Program-made: the position numbers and the translations under genes
The notes under the pieces: model-generated
Database searches by the model: none
Told to the model about the DNA's origin: nothing
The model's input: only the letters and a program-made list of their open reading frames with translations
Shown: piece after piece, positions 61,384 through 64,000 of the stretch
Position numbering within the stretch: position 1 is the first letter of the stretch
Layout: the number at the start of each line of letters is the position of its first letter
Source of the DNA: Dyadobacter sediminis
GTDB taxonomy: Bacteria > Bacteroidota > Bacteroidia > Cytophagales > Spirosomataceae
NCBI RefSeq assembly: GCF_005860765.1
Contig: NZ_VCEI01000021.1
Coordinates: 992,001 to 1,056,000, forward strand
Length of the DNA stretch: 64,000 bases
Direction of reading: 5' to 3'

Positions 61384-62862
61384 ATGAAAAAAATAAACAC
61401 ATTCCTGCTTGCCGCGTTGCTGCTTTCCGGGGCGAGTTGCAAAGATTATCTGGAAGAAGATACAACTGGGCTGCTTTATGGCAACAACGTTTTATCCACA
61501 CAGGACGGACTGGAATCTGCACTGACGGGCGCTTACAAAGGTCTGGCTTCGCAATGGTCGAGAGGATTTATACATCCGTCTGCCAATGCCGCAACGCTGG
61601 GCAGCGATGATGTGACGACACATCCCGCGAGCAACAAAGCCGACTGGCGCGAGTTTGACCAGTTCAATGTTTCTACCACAAACCAGCGTTCCAATGCCGT
61701 TTACAACGGCTGCTACAAAGCTATTCAGGGCGCAAACAATGTGATCAATAATTATGAAAAAACGGTTGGCGACAAAGCGGCTATTGATATCATTGTCGGA
61801 GAAGCGCATTTTATACGTGCGTTTTCCTATTACTGGCTTACGCGTTTCTGGGGAAATATTCCGTTGGTGCTCGCAGGCGAGTATTCCGCTGATTTGCTGA
61901 GTATTGGAAAGTCTACGCCCGAGCAGGTTTACGAACTGATTGTGGCCGATCTGAAAGTGGCTGAAACCAATCTGCCCAATAACAAACGTGATCCGGGCAG
62001 GCCGAATAAAGGTTCCGCAAAGGCATATCTCGCGGATGTATATTTGACAATGGCCGGATGGCCGCTGAAACAGACTGATAAATACGACCTTGCAGCCGCC
62101 AAAGCCAAAGAAGTAATCGATAACAAAGCTGCATACGGATTTCAGCTGCTGCCGACTTTTGCTGCTGTCTTTGAAAATGATCCGGCCTCAACGGGAACAG
62201 CCGAGGCCGTGTTCCAGATCAATGGTTTCACAAGCGGCGATTCCGGCAATTCCACGTACGGATTAACGACCATGCCCGGAGAAGAAGGCGGCTGGGACGA
62301 TATGTATGCCGAGCTGAATTTCTTTAACAATTTTCCCGCAGGGCCAAGAAAAGATGCGACGTTCCGCACCGAGTTCGGACTTTCAGGTACTAAAATCCCG
62401 TGGCAAAACAGTCTGACAAAACATCCTTATTATAAAAAATGGTATATCAAAGGCGATATTTCCACGTATCAGGCTTCGTTGCCGTCGGTGATGATGCGGT
62501 ATGCGCATGTCCTGACGATCTATGCCGAAGCGAAAGCACGCGGAACGGGCGGCCCGGATCAGGCTGCGTATGATGCGCTGAACCAGATCCGGCTCAGAGG
62601 CCGCGTCGCCGGAACCAAACCTTTGTCTGCCGCAGACGGACTTACTGCCGCCAGATTTGCCGATGAAGTGGTGCAGGAGCGTGCATGGGAATTTGCCTGT
62701 GAAAGAACGCGCTGGTTTGATCTTGTGCGTCTGGAAAAAGTAGAAGAAGCCAACGCGAATAAAAGTCCGGACGATCTTCAGCCAATACGCGCCATTACCA
62801 AAGCCAATTACTGGTTTCCGCTGCCTTATTCCGACACATCGCTAAACCCGAACCTGAATTGA
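61384..62862 (+). CDS. SusD/RagB-family lipoprotein 3
   Basis: A 492-residue protein if started at ATG 61384 (MKKINTFLLAALLLSGASC); the open frame runs up to 61264 but that part is intergenic repeat and low-complexity sequence. The lipobox ends at GASC (Cys19), followed by KDYLEEDTTGLLYGNNVLSTQDGLESALTGAYKGLASQW. TPR-like helices are AHFIRAFSYYWLTRFWGNIPLVL and AYLADVYLTMAGWPLKQTDKYDLAAAKAKEV. The C-terminal signature is VVQERAWEFACERTRWFDLVRLEKV. Surface lid of SusC 3. A long hairpin (62871-62911) follows its stop. Confidence 0.94.
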   Translation: MKKINTFLLAALLLSGASCKDYLEEDTTGLLYGNNVLSTQDGLESALTGAYKGLASQWSRGFIHPSANAATLGSDDVTTHPASNKADWREFDQFNVSTTNQRSNAVYNGCYKAIQGANNVINNYEKTVGDKAAIDIIVGEAHFIRAFSYYWLTRFWGNIPLVLAGEYSADLLSIGKSTPEQVYELIVADLKVAETNLPNNKRDPGRPNKGSAKAYLADVYLTMAGWPLKQTDKYDLAAAKAKEVIDNKAAYGFQLLPTFAAVFENDPASTGTAEAVFQINGFTSGDSGNSTYGLTTMPGEEGGWDDMYAELNFFNNFPAGPRKDATFRTEFGLSGTKIPWQNSLTKHPYYKKWYIKGDISTYQASLPSVMMRYAHVLTIYAEAKARGTGGPDQAAYDALNQIRLRGRVAGTKPLSAADGLTAARFADEVVQERAWEFACERTRWFDLVRLEKVEEANANKSPDDLQPIRAITKANYWFPLPYSDTSLNPNLN

Positions 62863-62870
62863 TGAGCCTG

Positions 62871-62911
62871 CGTTCCGGACGTTTTATGCTCTGCATAAAA
62901 TGCCCGGAACG
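62871..62911. terminator. Two-part hairpin after SusD 3
   Basis: CGTTCCGG (62871-62878) pairs with CCGGAACG (62904-62911), enclosing TTTTATGC (62882-62889) / GCATAAAA (62893-62900). The helix is nearly continuous. The following TTGTATTTA is only weakly T-rich, so partial termination is likely. Confidence 0.6.
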
Positions 62912-62995
62912 TTGTATTTAATTGAAATATAGGTTTTTCACTTTCCGGATCGGTAAGGACTTTATTTTCATCAGCAAGATCCATTTACTTTTAAA

Positions 62996-64000
62996 ATGAT
63001 TTCTGAACCCTTGAAAAATATCTTTTACCTGTCGTTACTTTTCCTGATCTGCGCATGGACTTTCGCAAACAGGAAGCAAGAACTTTCCGGGCCGGATCAG
63101 GACTGGCCGGTTTACGGAGGCAATCAGGCTGGAAACCGTTACTCGTCTTTAACACAGATCAATAAAGAAAATGTTAAGAACCTGAAACTCGCCTGGACTT
63201 ACGATACCGGTGAAAACAGCAATGCCGATGAAAGAGGCATGGACATGCAATGCCAGCCCATTATTATTGACGGCATTCTATACGGCACCACACCGAAACT
63301 GAAAGTATTTGCCATTGAAGCAGCAACCGGCAAAGAACTGTGGAAATTCGATCCGTTTGAAGGCAAAAGGCCGAGGTTTCATCCGGTGCGCGGCGTTGTT
63401 TACTGGGCCGATGGAAATGACAAAAGAATTCTTTATACCGCCGGATCTTCTTTATTCGCTATAAATGCAAATACCGGAAAACGCGTTGAAAGTTTTGGTA
63501 AAAACGGCGAAGTCGATTTTCACGAAGGTCTTGGCGACAAGGAAACGTATGGTTACGACCTGAACAATTTCAACATCCGCAACACGACTCCCGGCGTTAT
63601 CTACAAAAATCTGCTGATTACAGGCTCGTCCGTTTCCGAAGGCGGCGATGCACTGCCGGGCCATATCCGCGCTTTTGATGTTCGTACGGGCAAGCTCGCC
63701 TGGATTTTCCGCACCATTCCGCTTCCCGGGGAATACGGGTATGAAACCTGGTCAGAAGATTCCTATAAAAAACTGGGCGGCGCCAATTGCTGGGCGGGAA
63801 TGGTTCTGGACGAAAAGCGCGGAACGGTGTTTCTGGGAACCGGCTCGCCTTCGGTGGATTTTTACGGAGGCGCCAGAAAAGGTGCCAACCTTTTTGCAAA
63901 CTGCGTCATTGCACTGAATGCGGAAACAGGAAAACGTAAATGGCATTTTCAGACTGTACATCACGACTTATGGGACCGCGATATTCCTTGTCCGCCCAAT
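62996..64000 (+). CDS. PQQ-dependent sugar/alcohol dehydrogenase (5' part; continues beyond the window)
   Basis: 335 codons are open from ATG 62996 to the window end. A single N-terminal hydrophobic segment (KNIFYLSLLFLICAWTF, signal or anchor) is followed by the beta-propeller. DWPVYGGNQAGNRYSSLTQINKENVKNLKLAWTYDTGE is a PQQ-enzyme opening. Repeats such as VFAIEAATGKELWKF, LFAINANTGKRVESFGKNG, IRAFDVRTGKLAWIF and VIALNAETGKRKWHFQTVHHDLWDRD carry the tryptophan-docking pattern. These match membrane glucose dehydrogenase-type quinoproteins, which oxidise sugars to lactones/aldonates in the periplasm. It follows SusD 3 by 133 bp and fits a sugar to sugar-acid step before the exported dehydratases. 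The C-terminus is not seen. Confidence 0.88.
   Translation, partial: MISEPLKNIFYLSLLFLICAWTFANRKQELSGPDQDWPVYGGNQAGNRYSSLTQINKENVKNLKLAWTYDTGENSNADERGMDMQCQPIIIDGILYGTTPKLKVFAIEAATGKELWKFDPFEGKRPRFHPVRGVVYWADGNDKRILYTAGSSLFAINANTGKRVESFGKNGEVDFHEGLGDKETYGYDLNNFNIRNTTPGVIYKNLLITGSSVSEGGDALPGHIRAFDVRTGKLAWIFRTIPLPGEYGYETWSEDSYKKLGGANCWAGMVLDEKRGTVFLGTGSPSVDFYGGARKGANLFANCVIALNAETGKRKWHFQTVHHDLWDRDIPCPPN

Overview
The window looks like chromosome of a Bacteroidota member of the order Cytophagales, most like Dyadobacter or a close relative. The evidence is three SusC/SusD pairs, a type IX secretion sorting domain, a bacillithiol deacetylase, MacB/FtsX permeases of the kind amplified in this group, TAnnTTTG promoter boxes with few Shine-Dalgarno sequences, and many twin-arginine (RRxFLK-type) exported enzymes. 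I assign the genus by general resemblance only.

Layout. 1-11.2 kb is mostly housekeeping: a DUF1361 membrane protein, a T9SS-sorted leucine-rich-repeat-like protein, a TruC-like pseudouridine synthase, lipoprotein MsrB, BshB1, an M23/LysM peptidase, TrxB, the overlapping queE/OmpA-PD40 pair, and MnmE. 11.4-22.4 kb holds an HxlR regulator facing YceI, an FtsX-type permease, gamma-glutamyltransferase, an AlkD-like protein flanked by 10-bp phased GTCAT arrays, DUF4256, a 98-aa orphan bracketed by two copies of a 71-nt structured RNA, and a small regulon (membrane protein, winged-helix regulator, DUF4153 protein) that shares an identical palindromic site. 22.9-33.1 kb is a glycan locus: LacI, a 26-bp palindrome, SusC, SusD, a GH109-type oxidoreductase-fold glycosidase, a NagB-like deaminase, and a convergent clan GH-A hydrolase. 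33.8-34.6 kb is an array of about 215-bp repeats full of GC-rich hairpins, followed by purL. 38.5-47.3 kb holds an SGNH hydrolase, a DUF4468 protein, an MBOAT/AlgX-like acylation pair, an MscS channel and a GT39-like membrane protein.

47.8-64 kb is the most striking block: SusC2-SusD2, a ManD-like enolase-superfamily enzyme, a LacI regulator, a 51-bp hairpin array, two more enolase-superfamily dehydratases (the second DgoD-like), SusC3-SusD3, and the start of a PQQ-dependent dehydrogenase. All three dehydratases start with twin-arginine signals. This suggests that sugar oxidation to aldonate and dehydration to 2-keto-3-deoxy acids both take place in the periplasm, behind dedicated SusCD importers. 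That is inference, but it rests on signals visible in the sequence.

The most likely undescribed elements are the paired 71-nt RNA (compensatory changes in three of its stem positions, plus a competing 8-bp pairing) and the exported sugar-acid pathway. Next come the hairpin repeat family present at two loci and the shared operator of the winged-helix regulator. No rRNA, tRNA, CRISPR array, prophage or complete insertion sequence was seen.
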